A stretch of 64,000 nucleotides of DNA from Rhamnusium bicolor (GCA_029963845.1 JANEYF010005911.1:1-64000), one strand, 5' to 3'; numbered from the stretch's first letter, positions 1 to 11,719 are shown. A program made the numbers and translations. The notes: generated by a model from the sequence alone, not told the origin.

Positions 1-252
1 GTTATACCTACATTAGGTAAGCATATAAATAAAACAAATGTTCAATTTAAATGTAATCTACTATTTGATGAGATATTATTACTTACTTTTTAGATGATAT
101 TTACTGCTCTAAATGAAGAAAATCGAATAAAATGCACACGAGTACGTTGTGAAGAATACGGACCCAGCACTGTAATAGCCCCGTGGCGGGGATCTGGGAA
201 AGCGAGTACGCTATGTCCTAACTATTTCTAGCAAGTAACTATATTAAAACAG

Positions 253-395
253 AGTTTGGTAGCGCAGTGGACTAGAACGTTGAGTGACGAACTTGGTTGG
301 TTTTACTGTCTGCCGACTCTCAGGTTCGAACCCCGACTGTGACCCTGACAAAGTCGAAGGGACTGGTTTGGGGGTTGTAAAAAAAAGAAATAACT
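253..395 (+). repeat. tRNA-derived SINE-like repeat
   Basis: A box-A-like motif (TAGCGCAGTGG, 260-270) and a box-B-like motif (GGTTCGAACCC, 323-333) lie in the right order for an internal RNA polymerase III promoter. They are about 52 bases apart, which is long for a plain tRNA, and no cloverleaf closes around them. The unit ends in an A-rich stretch (TTGTAAAAAAAAG). This fits the head of a tRNA-derived SINE better than a working tRNA gene. No second copy was seen in the window. Confidence 0.5.
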
Positions 396-1350
396 ATATT
401 TTTAAAGGTTTAAGGTTTAAAATCTCCCCGTTTGTGAGTTGAAACTAAGTGTTCTGCACATTTACGGCAGCAGTATAACGTGGTTTGGCGCTCACATTGC
501 AGGCCATCAGCGCCACTGCTGTTGTATTCTCCTCCCTGAGACTGAGACCCACACCTTCCTCCCTGGCCTACACATCTCTTCATCTTACATCGAATTACAC
601 CCAACAGACCATCCACCTATGGTGGTGCGAAAACCATCCGCCTTCAGCTTACAACCCGCTAATGAAAAAATGACAACTCGCGAAACAACTGTCTCACCAC
701 TCGCCAGCAGGCATTTGCAAAAATTGTCAAAAAAAACCACCACAGCATAAGGGCTGTTCCACACCCCCAACGTGAGGGTTAATGTCCACAACTTTCATCT
801 AAATGATTGACATCTTTCTACGACAATCTGCCCGACATCGCCTTCCATCACAACTTTATTTTCTTCTAAAACAACCAGAGACTGGTGGGATATTTAAAAT
901 TTAAATAGATATGTTTCTCTCGGATATTTTTTTAGGTTTACATTCGGTTTGTTCAAGTGAAGTGTGTGTAGCAGTTGTTTTATACATAACGCAAGAAGGC
1001 GTACAATTAAAGCTTTTAATTTAATATAAAGTTACATCTATAATTTTATTGCTCTATTCTATCCAATTTTAACATAAAACGTAGGTGTTTCAAATTCACC
1101 TTCATTTGTTCATTTGCAAATGATGGGCATTTATGAACTGCCAATTATAGTTTCTTTACGTAGTCCTTGATACCGTAAAAGAAATCTGTTATACGTTGAA
1201 ATTTTTCTTACATTTGGTATATGTAAATTTAATCATGTTCTGGTAAGTAATTAACAAATTTAAAGTTTTCGTTGAGGTTTGGACCAACTGACAAAAAACA
1301 ACAAAATATTGAAAGAAATTTTTTTTTAGTCGATGACAACTGAAACTATA
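396..1350. other. No gene recognised; spacer
   Basis: Short open frames occur on both strands at 410-790, one of them cysteine-rich, but none shows a domain I can name. The rest is AT-rich spacer. The stretch could be intron of the SR-protein gene whose last exon is at 3631. Confidence 0.4.
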
Positions 1351-1510
1351 AAGCTTGAACCACATTAGGCCGGCTTGTATCGGCACGGAAAAAAATTGGC
1401 GGCTGGAATCGATTACGGCCAGTTAAGTGCGTGCGTTTGCGTATAAAACTGAACTTTATTTCTTTAGTATTTTCTTTGCCGATACGAGCCGGCTAGTGTG
1501 CTTCAAGCTT
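1351..1510. mobile_element. MITE with about 35-bp inverted ends
   Basis: The left end (AAGCTTGAACCACATTAGG, then CCGGCTTGTATCGGCA) is matched in inverse at the right end (TGCCGATACGAGCCGGCTAG, then TGTGCTTCAAGCTT) with few mismatches. The element is 160 bp, has no coding capacity, and looks like a miniature inverted-repeat element of unassigned superfamily. Confidence 0.6.
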
Positions 1511-1710
1511 AAATCGTAAAAATATTCAGATTAAAAAAAAAAAACGTTAAAAAAATAAAATGGAAATAAAAATGACACTCCAAAAATTGATTGACGAGTT
1601 TGTATTAAACTTTATTCACATCCTGAATGATGATTAGACACCGGACAATTTCTGTGAGGCCTAGACCGGTTTCCGTGACCAATAGGACTGAAGCTGTAAG
1701 CCTGGCACAC

Positions 1711-2361
1711 ATACACTGTGTACCAGGATAGATGTAACAAGAGATATAATGGACAACAAATCGTCGATTTTGGAATGTCACTTGGATATTCAGCTTGATT
1801 TAAGACTAAGATTTTTCAAAATGTGTTGATAGGTGTTATAGGTCAATTTGTAAAATTCGTCACCAATAAACCACCTTTATTTTTCAAGGTATGAAAAATT
1901 CCAACAAAAAAATTTTTTAGAATTTAATTTGTGTATTACTAAATTTCAAACATATAAATTTACTTTGTCGGAACTGTCCCTTTTTCCAGTTAGTCATTAT
2001 TTTAAATTTTTTAAAATAATTTTTGCAAGTTAAGAGTGCTCAAATATCTTTGCTGGAATAAATTAGTGCTATGAAAAACTTTTGTTCTTAACAACTTACC
2101 TTCTTTTCAATAAAAAACGATTACTATTGAAAAAAGTGGCAGTTCCGACAAAGTAAATTTATATTCCTAAAATTTGGTAAGTAGGCACAAATTGCATTCT
2201 AAACAACTTTTTTTAATGTAATTTTTTTTATATATTGAAAAATAAACGTAGTTCAGTGACGATTTTTATAAATTTACCTATAAAACACCCTGTATAATAC
2301 CGATTCACCTCACCTCATAGTTTTACACTCTTGTTACATTTATCCTGGGATACAGTAGATA
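1711..2361. mobile_element. Large foldback element, arms over 200 bp
   Basis: The left arm (about 1711-1985) and right arm (about 2125-2361) are imperfect inverse copies. Shared landmarks are the outer CCAGGATAGATGTAACAAGA / TCTTGTTACATTTATCCTGG and the inner AAATTTACTTTGTCGGAACT / AGTTCCGACAAAGTAAATTT. The element has no coding capacity. A CACCCTGTAT motif, common at ends of insect mariner-type repeats, lies in the right arm. Confidence 0.6.
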
Positions 2362-2737
2362 TGCATCTGGTTCTGTTACAAGCACTAAAATATTTTCACT
2401 ACAAGCGTCAATATTACACAAAGCACTATTTCCCTCAACTGTTCGCGCATTTTTTGAAACACCTGTTTACTACATATTAACCATGGAGGTGCACTTAGAA
2501 TACGCATAATGTTAAGGATTTTATGTTTCCTAAATTCCAGGGTTTTGTCAATACATCCACACGCACTGATTTTCCGCATCCTCCGTAATATTGTAGACAG
2601 TTGTTACTATTTATTTTTAACCTCGCGCTGCAGTCATCCGTGCATTGTGACATTTCGAGACAAACTAAATCTGACTGAATAGGGAATACGGTCTAGAACT
2701 CGCTGCGCACATACACAGCTACTCTCCTTTCCTATCT

Positions 2738-2831
2738 CAAGTAGCATTTCGAGTAATAATTTGGTCACGCCAACGTTCTGACCGCTGTCACAACCTTGAC
2801 GCGACCAAATTACAACCCGAAATGCTGCTTG
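2738..2831. repeat. Hairpin-forming inverted repeat
   Basis: Arms at 2738-2776 and 2793-2831 are inverse copies (AAGTAGCATTTCGAG... and ...CCCGAAATGCTGCTTGG; both hold AATTTGGTC or its inverse) around a short loop of about 15 bases. It is probably the core of a small non-autonomous element; weaker inverse similarity continues on both sides. Confidence 0.5.
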
Positions 2832-2918
2832 GGTGGGAAATACAGGCCGATCATGAAACCGGTCTCGGAATTCACGAACATTATCCTCTGTCTAATGATA
2901 GTATTCCACATTTTTTGG

Positions 2919-3384
2919 TACAGCTGCCGCAACATAAAGGTTTCCAATCGAAAATGTTTAATATATTTTTTTCGCAGCTAGGCTGCAAGACTATACAGTG
3001 TGTCCCCGAATGGAGTTCAGAAAATTTTTTAAATTTCAATTTTTCTGAAAATCATTTTTTATAAAATGTTTTGCTTTATTTTGAAAATTCAAGAGCCATA
3101 TTCGAGTATTCAAGAAATTATACAGGCTGATCAAAAAACTTAAAAAATTCGAAACCTGTTCAAAGGTAGACTACCAATATTTTTCTTTTTAGAGACAAAT
3201 GTCATGAACAATTATTCGTTAAAAAAATATTATTGAGATAGAAATAATTATCAAAGTTTGACCAATAATTCAAAATGGTTTTTATTTTTTGTTTGCTACA
3301 GAGTTTGATAAATCTAGTATTTTACAATTGTATAAGCCATTTGATCGCAAATGACCTGGAAACCTTTATGTTGCGGCAGCTGTA
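2919..3384. mobile_element. TACAGCTGCCGC MITE, copy 1
   Basis: Both ends carry the same inverted repeat of about 30 bp (TACAGCTGCCGCAACATAAA inward, then GGTTTCCA). The outermost TA could be a TA target duplication, as made by Tc1/mariner-type transposases. The 466-bp body has no convincing gene. A second, shorter copy with the same ends lies at 16021-16220, which defines a family. Confidence 0.65.
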
Positions 3385-3630
3385 TCTACTAGTAAAGTAA
3401 GCTGAGCTTTTTTGACACCTTACTGAATTAATAACTGTTTGCACCATGATGATTTAATTTTTATAGGCTACACACAAATTACTTGAACAAATCATGTATC
3501 TGTCTGACAAAAATAAGTGGTGAAATTTTTATTACTTTTGTTTCAATTTAAGTCAGGATTTTTAATTAAGTTTTGTTTGGTGGTTTGTTATTGCCCTGCA
3601 GTTTTGTTGTAATATTTATACGTTTTATAG

Positions 3631-3721
3631 GTCCAGATCACCAAGACGTTCACGTTCGCCACGTTCACGTTCAAGAAGCCGAGATTCTCGTGGACGATCC
3701 GACTCGAGAGACCGACGTTAA
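3631..3721 (+). CDS. Terminal coding exon of an SR-family protein
   Basis: After a good 3' splice site (TTTATAG at the exon edge) the plus strand reads about 30 codons rich in alternating Arg and Ser (SRSPRRSRSPRSRSRSRDSR and onward), ending RDRR and a TAA stop. Such RS domains are the carboxy tails of SR splicing factors, which bind RNA through upstream RRM domains and recruit spliceosome parts in the nucleus. The exon starts in mid-codon, so earlier exons must exist. I found no RRM exon in 1-3630, so they probably lie left of the window. Codon use is CG-richer than the surroundings, as expected for real coding sequence. Which SR protein this is cannot be told from the tail. An alternative is a retained fragment, but the clean splice site, stop and downstream poly(A) signal argue for a live gene. 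Confidence 0.7.
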
Positions 3722-3895
3722 AGTGTCTATTCCTATTATCACATTTTTTAAATATATTTTTTGCTGATTACGTTTACTTTTATATTGTACGTGTATTTTT
3801 TTTTATCATGTCTCTTTATTTTTAATTGATTATAAGGATAGATTTGACAAATATGATGTAACTGAGAAATAAATCTATCATCAATTTAGTATCTT
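3722..3895 (+). promoter_or_regulatory. 3' UTR and poly(A) signal of the SR-protein gene
   Basis: Non-coding AT-rich sequence follows the TAA. A canonical AATAAA lies at 3868-3873, followed by a T-rich stretch, which suggests cleavage near 3885-3900. A longer alternative 3' UTR cannot be excluded. Confidence 0.5.
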
Positions 3896-5699
3896 TGTTA
3901 TCATTCGTAAACTTTGTGACACTAGTGACATCTAAAAAAAAAAAAATTCCATGTCAATGTAATTGACAATCTATTAGAAAAGACCTCTGAATGATGACAT
4001 TGAATTTGAAGAAAAAAAATGTAAATTTATTCATGGGCCTAGGGGGCAAAATTAAAACAAACTGATTTAAACAAAAAAATATGTTGAAATAAATAAAACC
4101 ATTTTAATAAAATAGGGTGTTTTTGAAATAAATGCATATAATCAAATCGGTAAATTGGTTATCCTGATATTCCCAAAAATATTTATTTTTCAAAATGTCT
4201 AAAATACTATTAAGAAATATAATGTTGAATACTTACTGTATAATGTTACCTACGCCCATGGTATTTGTTATTGCTTTTTTTTTTTTAGAGCTCAACTAAT
4301 TTGTAACGTACTATGCGTTGCCATACGATTTATGTCTCACTATGTCGGTATTTACTAGACCGCGTGGTGCGTATCTAAGTAAAATCATGTTATTGTTGAA
4401 GAATTTTGTGTTCGAACTTGATGCATCCAACGGTTTATGTATTAGGATTTTTAATTGTATTTAACTGTTACAAATGGAGAATTTTTTGAAAATTAATTTG
4501 ACAAATATGGTGCTTTTCTTTATTAGAAACGTTAATTTATTATTAAAAGTGCTAACTTCGTGTATGCTGAAGTGAAGTGAAGAATTTAATTTATTTTTCA
4601 TGATTTCATGTAGACTTGGCAACATTGGAAATTCAGTAAAGCTCTCTATACAGGGTTAGTTCTAACTTATTTTATTAAATTTATTTTTTTTTATTTTTAT
4701 TAAGAAATTAAAATGGGTTCAGCGACTACGACATTGACCTTGTTACAATAATTGGTCACTTGTCTCCGATGGCATTTTTTTAACATAATCCCTTCAAACG
4801 CGCCGACCGTTGATCTCGACGTAAATGAGAGTGGTCCACTAACAGAGCCGACCTGAAATGAATTTATGGATTTTTTTTCCTGTTAATAAATAGATGTAAT
4901 ACATTTTTGTAGAGTTCGGTGCACTTTGTCGCCGTGACCCTACTGCTCCTTATGCTTTTGGGGATGAAGTTATATTGTTTTTTGCCAAACATTCAGTTAC
5001 GTTATTATTGGTGATTGAAAAGGTTCCTATTTTTTTATTTGTGCAGGTTGGTGGTGAAAATTTTGAATCCTTATTGTAATATGGCTACTCTTGTGATTAC
5101 CCAATAAATTAAAAAAATTGTCAAGTTAATAAATTATGAAACTAATTAAATTAAAATAAGTTTTGTAAATTGACAGTGGAAATAATTGCTATTGTGAAAC
5201 GTGAGTCCTGAATATGCCTTTGTTTTCATATTCGTACGTGATCGAATATCAAAACCCGCCGAATAGCCGCTCACACGCGTTTTCTGAAGTTCTTTTTTTA
5301 TGATTTATCATTTGAATTAAACGAGTAGGATAATTTTGTCGATGATTTGCTGACGTTTTTTTGTATCATTGCAATTTACAACGAACTTAGATAAACAAAT
5401 CATGTTGTTTGCGTCATGGGTCAGATGAGCAATGCAGCGGTCCACGGAAGTTTAACAGTATTTTAGGTAAGGTAGGTCAGTTTTTCAACTTTCTTTTTTT
5501 TATCTATTTTTTTCACAATTCGTATTATTAATGTCAACAGGAACCCCCTCCTAAAATTACATAGATAAGTTGGCGTTCACCCTGTATTTCTAGTGAGGAG
5601 ATTGTGGGAAAAGGTGGGTCCAAAATTGTATTTGACCTACAGATTTAAATATAAGTATAGAGATGGAAGTTATACCGCGGGATTATATACGTTACGGTA
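3896..5699. other. Intergenic, no gene recognised
   Basis: AT-rich sequence with only short frames on both strands. No domain, splice-supported exon or clear repeat was recognised. Confidence 0.4.
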
Positions 5700-5990
5700 C
5701 AAAACAATTTGATTTAACGGGTATGCCCACATAAAGGTGGCTATGGTTGCCCATATGTGCGATGCTTGGTCGATCCATCCAAGTGGAAGGTACAAAGGCG
5801 TGATTGGCTTCTTGTCAGTGGAAAACCACTGACAGGAAGCCAATCGCATCTTTGTAGCTTTAGTGTCTTTAAGTTATGTCAATCTTTTTAACTTAGCTAC
5901 ACCGTGCTGATGACGACCAATAAGTCAGAAACACGTGCCTACGGTTTGCATTCTCTATGCGGATGTACCCATTAAATCAAATCGATTTGA
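5700..5990. mobile_element. Foldback element with near-perfect central hairpin
   Basis: At the centre, GATTGGCTTCTTGTCAGTGG is followed after three bases by its near-exact inverse, giving a stem of over 20 bp. The outer arms also match in inverse (TTTGATTTAACGGGTA near 5710 and TACCCATTAAATCAAA near 5966-5981). The element is non-coding. Confidence 0.6.
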
Positions 5991-6362
5991 ATATATGCAT
6001 GTATTTCAAAAATATCCTGTATATTTGCAAAAAAAATATGTTATATATATTAAAATTGAAACAAAAGGTTAAAAAAAAACATTAAAAATTTTTTAAAAAC
6101 AGTTGAAAAATGAAAATATCAATGAAGTATAAACTAGCTTTAATGAGGCTGTTACTGTTAACCCCCTTTTATATTTCATTAAACAAGTTGGTGTCATCAA
6201 CTGAAGTTATGTACACTGAGCCCTTTGGGTATCCCCATAAAAACAATTCTGTGAATTTAAATCTGGAGACTGAGGAGGTTAATGCGTATTAGGTCAAGCT
6301 CGACTGACCCACCTTCCAGGAAGTTTATTGGAAGATGTTAATGCTAAAATGAGGATGATTAC

Positions 6363-6668
6363 ATGTTAGTACCAGTTATGAGACATCTGTGAGATGAAAC
6401 TCGGCTATTTTCACTTCCTAAAAGTGTATAGGGTGGCCAAAAAGGATTTTTAAATTTACAACTTTTTGAACTGAATTTTCTCAATTTTATCAAATGGAAC
6501 ACCCTGTATATTTTTGGGCAATGTGACGTAGCATTCAAAAACGAACATTTTTTGTATGTACATTCCTATGGTTATTTGTGGCCATTTTCAATTTATTGAA
6601 CAATAACTGAAAAATTCAGCAATAAAAATTAAGAATGAGGGTTTCTTCAAATAATTCAAGAGAAGGTA
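6363..6668 (+). repeat. Dispersed repeat, copy 1 (partner at 49933)
   Basis: About 300 bases match 49933-50233 in direct orientation at roughly 85 percent by eye. Landmarks are ATGTTAGTACCAGTTATGAG, ATAGGGTGGCCAA, GGAACACCCTGTATATTTTT and TTTATTGAACAATAACTG. The motifs resemble the ends and flanks of mariner-type elements. It runs straight into a transposase-like fragment at 6680. Confidence 0.65.
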
Positions 6669-6679
6669 TTATAATAAGC

Positions 6680-6790
6680 GTGTACATGGTGCCCATCACA
6701 CCAACCACAATCCAAGATTTGAAGGAAAGGATAATAAATGCTTTTAGAAGTATCACTCCGGCAACAATAGGCCAGGTTCTCAACATCTGA
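6680..6790 (+). pseudogene. Mariner/IS630-type transposase C-terminal fragment
   Basis: The plus strand reads VPITPTTIQDLKERIINAFR followed by SITPATIGQVLNI and a stop. A pattern of P-x-T-x-x-DLK-x-RI, then I-T-x-x-x-(I/L)-x-x-V, is what I recall from the C-terminal end of insect IS630/mariner-type transposases. The catalytic core is absent. It adjoins the dispersed repeat at 6363-6668, so both may be parts of one decayed element. The match is from pattern memory only. Confidence 0.4.
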
Positions 6791-7726
6791 TTTTGTGCAA
6801 TACATGGCAATTTTTCGAAATCTCAGTTCTATAATGTACTTTTTAGGCGGTTTTTTCTCTACCACTAAATTTTATATGACTCATTACGAGTGAATAGAAT
6901 TCCCCAGCAGATTATGAACTTTCATATTTATCTTATGATAATTAAAGTACTTTATCTTTATGTATAAAATAAATTACATCACATATAGAAGGCAGAAAAC
7001 ATAGAAATAGATAACTGTAATAAGTTGCGTTCTACCGAACACTGAGAGATGGCAGCACTAACATTGCTAACCATAGATCTAATATATATATAGTTAATAT
7101 GCATGTTAACATTTGTCGCTCAACGTTGTGTACCTCAAAATGTTTATGTCGTTGAGAATCTCAGATTAATCTTTATTAATTATTCTGATCATTAGGGTTG
7201 GGATAGAGAGGCAAAAATAATATGCATGTTTTTGTGAAATTTTTATTAGAAAACAGAATATAAAAAGGAAATTTAAAAAAAGTAATGTGGACATTGACAT
7301 CCTTGTTAATAAAACTACTAAAATAAATTTTATAAACAAAAAAAAACAATGAGCATCCTTTATTTATATTACATTTGTGGCATAATGCATAAAAACGAAA
7401 ACCCTGAACAACCTAAAAAAGTCATCCTCGTTATTTACACCAAATCTTTGGTATAAAAAAATAAAGAATAACTTTGGTAACATGAAACATCAAATAATCT
7501 TATTTTAAAATCCATATAAATACATATATGTATATATATACACTGAAATCTTTTGCTAAAAGAATTATAATTTGTCCTTCAGTGCCTGGCCTGCTTTCAA
7601 CTGGCCCATATTAGACTGCACAGTTTATCTGTCTAATTGCCGATTGCACCGCAGTGTTAAACTTTGTTTTCGGTTTAAATTAAAGTTTAGTTCATTTACC
7701 TACTTCATACATGTAGATGGTCACCA
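6791..7726. other. AT-rich spacer, no gene recognised
   Basis: Only short frames occur, with poly-A/T tracts and short TA runs near 7080 and 7525. No domain or repeat pair was recognised. Confidence 0.4.
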
Positions 7727-8054
7727 CCCAGTAAGCATGAGAGGTTACAAACATTCTGGAGTATTCTAAAATAGATAGGCATAAGAACTATTTATATAAA
7801 CGTATATAAATTCTCTTCAAAACGTTATTTTCAGATGTCGGATGGCTAAAAAAACGCTACAGATATAGTTTGCAATTTTATATTAGTTTCATGAACTTCA
7901 AAGTAAATGTGTTTTGTAAACTCTATATTTTGACTTCTTTTGGCCATCTCACATGGAAAATAACGTCTTGAAGAGAATTTATATACGTTTACATAAATAT
8001 GCCTATCTATTTTAGAATTCTGCAGAATGTTTGTAACCTATCATGCTTACTGGG
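7727..8054. mobile_element. MITE with about 100-bp inverted arms
   Basis: The left arm starts CCCAGTAAGCATGAGAGGTT and ends near GAAGAGAATTT-type sequence. The right arm is its close inverse and ends AACCTATCATGCTTACTGGG. Arms are about 7727-7834 and 7955-8054, with a non-coding centre of about 120 bp. The high arm identity suggests a fairly recent foldback insertion. Confidence 0.7.
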
Positions 8055-8151
8055 AACTAATGCATGTTCCGAATTAACTTATTAACTCGTTCATACCAAG
8101 AAGAGTTAAGGATAATAAAATCAAGGTAAACCATTGACTATTAATATCCTA

Positions 8152-8458
8152 CTAGTCTGTTATTTTGCAATAATAACTCCAATTAGAGATGCATTAAATG
8201 AGAAATAACGCTCTAGTGCGTCATGAATATCCATAACGCCAATGGATATTATAAATTATAACGTATTAACATTTTCACTACAAAAAAACACAAAATTAAC
8301 AACTAAATAGTGATTGCGTTATTGACAAGCAAAATGTGTTGCATTGTTACGGCATTTAAAAACCATTTTGATTATTACTCTCTTTTAAGTGAAATCGTTC
8401 TGAACATAATAGATGTCAAATTAATCAATCGTAATTTTCGAATTAAATAACAGACTAG
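8152..8458. mobile_element. Small MITE, 14-bp inverted ends
   Basis: CTAGTCTGTTATTT at 8152 is mirrored by AAATAACAGACTAG ending at 8458. The 307-bp body is AT-rich and non-coding. No clear target duplication was seen. Confidence 0.45.
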
Positions 8459-8745
8459 GAAGTGGCACCACTGGTGTTATAGGATAATGACGCCCTAGGT
8501 CGACGTCCCTGGAGCCAGAGGCCCTCGGGAAACACACTGCCCTTGATACCTTTATAGATAGCTATATATTGATGGGGCTGTCGTCCATATATGAGCGAAG
8601 CTGATTTGATGTAACTGTCCTGATTATATAATTTGTCTCATGTTACATGAGATGATTGCAAATTTTATGCTGAAGATTAACGTATATTTCATGTGTGTTT
8701 GATCCAAATAATAAAACGACAGGACTCCAGGGAAGATCTAATTAA

Positions 8746-8952
8746 TTATAATTTAACACCATTTTCTAAGGAATTTAAGTACTGTGGAAATTTTTGGTAG
8801 TCTTGGTCCATATTATTTTTCATAAATAATTTTAAATTGTCTGCAAATAATATATGCTTAACAAAATTTAATACTTTAGCGATGTCATTAAATAAATAAT
8901 AAAAATAAGAGAGGCTCCAAGAGGCTACCTTGCGGGCCATTGGATGAAACAT
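8746..8952 (-). pseudogene. Non-LTR reverse transcriptase fragment
   Basis: The translation contains a finger/palm-like stretch (FNDIAKVLNFVKHILFADN, then LKLF) that matches the NDI...ILFADD-LKL region of jockey/RTE-type LINE reverse transcriptases. The catalytic box reads FADN instead of F/Y-ADD, so the second catalytic Asp is lost. Nothing else of the element is readable around it. It is a dead fragment. Confidence 0.55.
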
Positions 8953-9236
8953 TAATTTATTACATTAATTTATTATTTCTCGTCTGAGAAATTATGCGAA
9001 TTTTCAAAAGAAAATCGAGAATAATTAGATCATTTCTTTATATTGCAAGAATCTGGTAATTTCGTGTTTATTCTCGTTTGTGTTCGTCTGTACTCTGTGA
9101 ATGTTCTTCAAAAGTAAATGCTGGCGCAATATACGTAGGCACAGGTATATATAGCATTTAAAATGTTATCACTAAAAGCACAAATATAAACGGATTCTGT
9201 GCTAAAAGAAATCAGTTTATTGCAAGGCATACCTAT

Positions 9237-11224
9237 CAGTGGCGGTTTGTGGGGCAAGAGAGAGGGAGGTCAATTAGAAAAGTTTACTGTATTACCTACT
9301 TTTTTAAAGTGATTTAAATTCCAAGTCGATCCTTCGGTCTTTTTGAGATGCAAAGTGGTCAATTACTTTTTCATTAAAATCTTTTATCTTCTTTATTAAT
9401 GCCATTTCTATGGTAAGCATAGCTAAAGAAGATAACCTTTCCTGACCCATGGTATTTCTTAAAAATGTCTTTATTCTTTTTAAGGTGGAAAAACAACGTT
9501 CACTTTCGACGGTAGTTATAGGGAGAGTACACAAGATTTTTAACAGTTTGACACTTTCAGAAAAAGTATTGCACAAATTATTGTTAATAAAAAGCTGTAA
9601 CAAAGCAACTGCACCTTCACTATTGGAAAAATCTTCTCGGCTATATAATACTTCTAATTCAGTTTTAAGTTTCAAATGATTTATGACTGGATACTCCGTT
9701 TTAACTAATTTAAACATATCTTGAGGAAAGCTTTTTTTATAATCTTTAAATCGATCTGCGTGAAATAACTGAGACACTGCTAAATGATTACTGAAGCCAA
9801 ACCTGTTTTTGATCTCAGACGTAATTATATCACAAACTTCTAATGAAATTCTCCTTTTTGATTCTTCCGTTTTACATCTCTGGGCAGACTGCATGGATGT
9901 CTCCTCCAAATAGTTATTCAAAATTTTATTTCTGATGTCTTCAATTTTACTATTAAAAACGCCAATACACTTATTTACTGTTATGACATCGATATTACAT
10001 TTTTGTAATCGATTGAACAATATATCACAATGAGCATAACTAAATGAAAAAAAATTTAACCAGTAAAGAAAATGTTCAATTTGTAAGTAGTTTTTAAAAC
10101 CAATAGCTTGGTTTAGGGTGTTGTTTTCTGATTCATTATCAACAATTCTGTTCGATAGGTATAAACAGTCTCTATGCACTTTGTATTAAAATTCCATCGT
10201 GTTGGAGCCGCTTTAGGTAATATCACCTTAACAACATTATCTAACACGGCTGTTCTTTTTGTCAATTTTCCAAAGAATGAAGAAAAGCTATGTAAATTAG
10301 CAAAAAATATTTTTATGCTTTTATCCTGACTTGATGCTTTTTGTAAAATTAAATTTAGTTGTAGAGCGTAACAATGAATAAAATTTGCTGAAGGATAACT
10401 TTTTTAATTTTGGCTTGTACACCTCCAAAAGCACCACTCATTACTGATGCTCCATCGTAACTTTGTGCTATCAATTTTTCAGGACTTTCATTAATTTTCA
10501 GACATTCTAACACTTTTAAAATTACATCTGTCAAATGCTGCGATGTCGTTCCTTGAGGCTGAATAAATTTCCAAAATCTCTCACATACAACACCGTCTAA
10601 AACGTATCTAAACACAAAATCTACTTGTACTTTATTATGTCCATCTTTCAGTATTAATATATTTTGTACAACACTCATATTTAATAGTAAACACCAAAAA
10701 CACTGTTTTACTTAATTTCAGGACAAGTAGAGATTTACTAATAAAATGTTCACAAATAAAAATATTAAAAACAACGCGACAGAATTTCCTGACCAATGCG
10801 TACCTAGTCAGCATTAAGACTGCTTTACTGAACTTCGGGAGTTATCATTTCCGTAAAATGTGTCAGGGACATTGTCCCCGCCAGTGTTTTCTGTCTCTTT
10901 TACTTTCTGACGATTCGCGCATAAGTCTATTTCACTTTAATTCGTTGTAAATTCGGTCAGTAGCTAGCTTTGAGGACAAGTTGTGGATTGACCCAAGATT
11001 TTTAAATTCTGTAAATGAATAATGTAATGAATATGAAATCCTGCGATCTAGATATTTGAATAGTATTGTGCATAGAATGAACTACAAACTTTGATATATT
11101 TTTTTAAGAATATTAAAAATATATGTATTATATATTTTTAAACTTCAGAAAATGAATAGCTCTATTTGTTTATTTGTATGTGGGTGGTCCTTGACCAAAT
11201 GACACTATAGAAGAACCGCCAGTG
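9237..11224 (-). mobile_element. hAT-A element, copy 1 (1988 bp)
   Basis: The ends are inverted (CAGTGGCGGTTTG at 9237 and the inverse of CACTGGCGGTTCTTC at 11224). The element is flanked by a perfect 8-bp target duplication, ATACCTAT, at 9229-9236 and 11225-11232. Eight-bp duplications and CA(G/C)TGGCGG ends are diagnostic of the hAT superfamily. Two sister copies of almost the same length lie at 31653 and 51587 on the opposite strand. Confidence 0.9.
9304..10678 (-). pseudogene. hAT-A transposase, N-terminally truncated, one frameshift
   Basis: The frame starting at 10678 reads a piece with the catalytic-region pattern AQSYDGASVMSGAFGGVQAK (around residues 70-90). It shifts frame near 10370 (after QAKIKK) and resumes for about 290 residues from 10179 down to LEFKSL. 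The C-terminal half ends in the hAT dimerisation motif (TTVESERCFSTLKRIKTFLR). This resembles ZMYM1-like/DUF4371 hAT transposases. The family's zinc-finger N-terminus and first catalytic Asp region are missing. The other two copies lack the same part, so this is a shared deletion and the unit would need a helper transposase. Copy 1 keeps the longest uninterrupted C-terminal frame of the three. Confidence 0.75.
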
Positions 11225-11451
11225 ATACCTATTAATATACACTACTATGTCGGTGCATGTAACAAAGCAGCTGTATTTTAATAGCGAAACTCCCAAATCT
11301 GATCACTTCATTAACCCTAAACAATAATTCAGATCTTATTGATTTAATTGACGAATGCTTTTCCAATTTCTTTTAATTATTTGATAAAATATTTCTACAA
11401 AATTGGTTGAATATTGTGTTTTTAGAGTAACATACCTTCAGATAAATAATA

Positions 11452-11719
11452 TTAAATTGAATTAAATTGTATTACAACAATTAATGCAGTGGTTACGGAC
11501 GAAAACAGCTTAAATATCGTTGAAAGGTTAACAGAATGCAAACCAGCAGCTGAAAATTCAATACTGTTTATTTCAGTTTGTCTAGCTAGTAAAAGAAGTT
11601 CAAATCGTACTGGTGAATCTGCAGGCCAATCTTCCTGTAACTCATAGCAAGTGTCAGCTATTACTTTTGCTTGATCGTTGAGTACTGTCGAAAGATGCCA
11701 TTGTAATAAATGTTACCAC
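11452..11719 (-). pseudogene. Gr D, C-terminal exon (one frameshift)
   Basis: No ATG-initiated frame covers this exon, but the minus strand shows a 3' splice site (TTTTAG) and then VVTFITMASFDS. A one-base shift follows near 11682, after which about 75 codons are readable: AKVIADTCYELQED, then FSAAGLHSVNLSTIFKLF, ending in TALIVVIQFN and a stop. The T-A-LIVVI-QF signature is the TM7 hallmark of insect gustatory receptors (TY-hhhhh-QF). It aligns throughout with the C-terminal exons at 23919 and 54590. It is the first such exon downstream of the Gr D 5' exon, and both meet in phase 0. The shift may be a real mutation or an assembly error. Confidence 0.7.

Noticed and set aside
253..340. A functional tRNA gene
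   Set aside because: Box A and box B are present but too far apart, and I could not fold acceptor and anticodon stems; a tRNA-derived SINE fits better.
410..616. Cysteine-rich minus-strand frame that might be a piggyBac-type zinc finger
   Set aside because: Cys spacing does not match the family, and no neighbouring frame shows a transposase domain.
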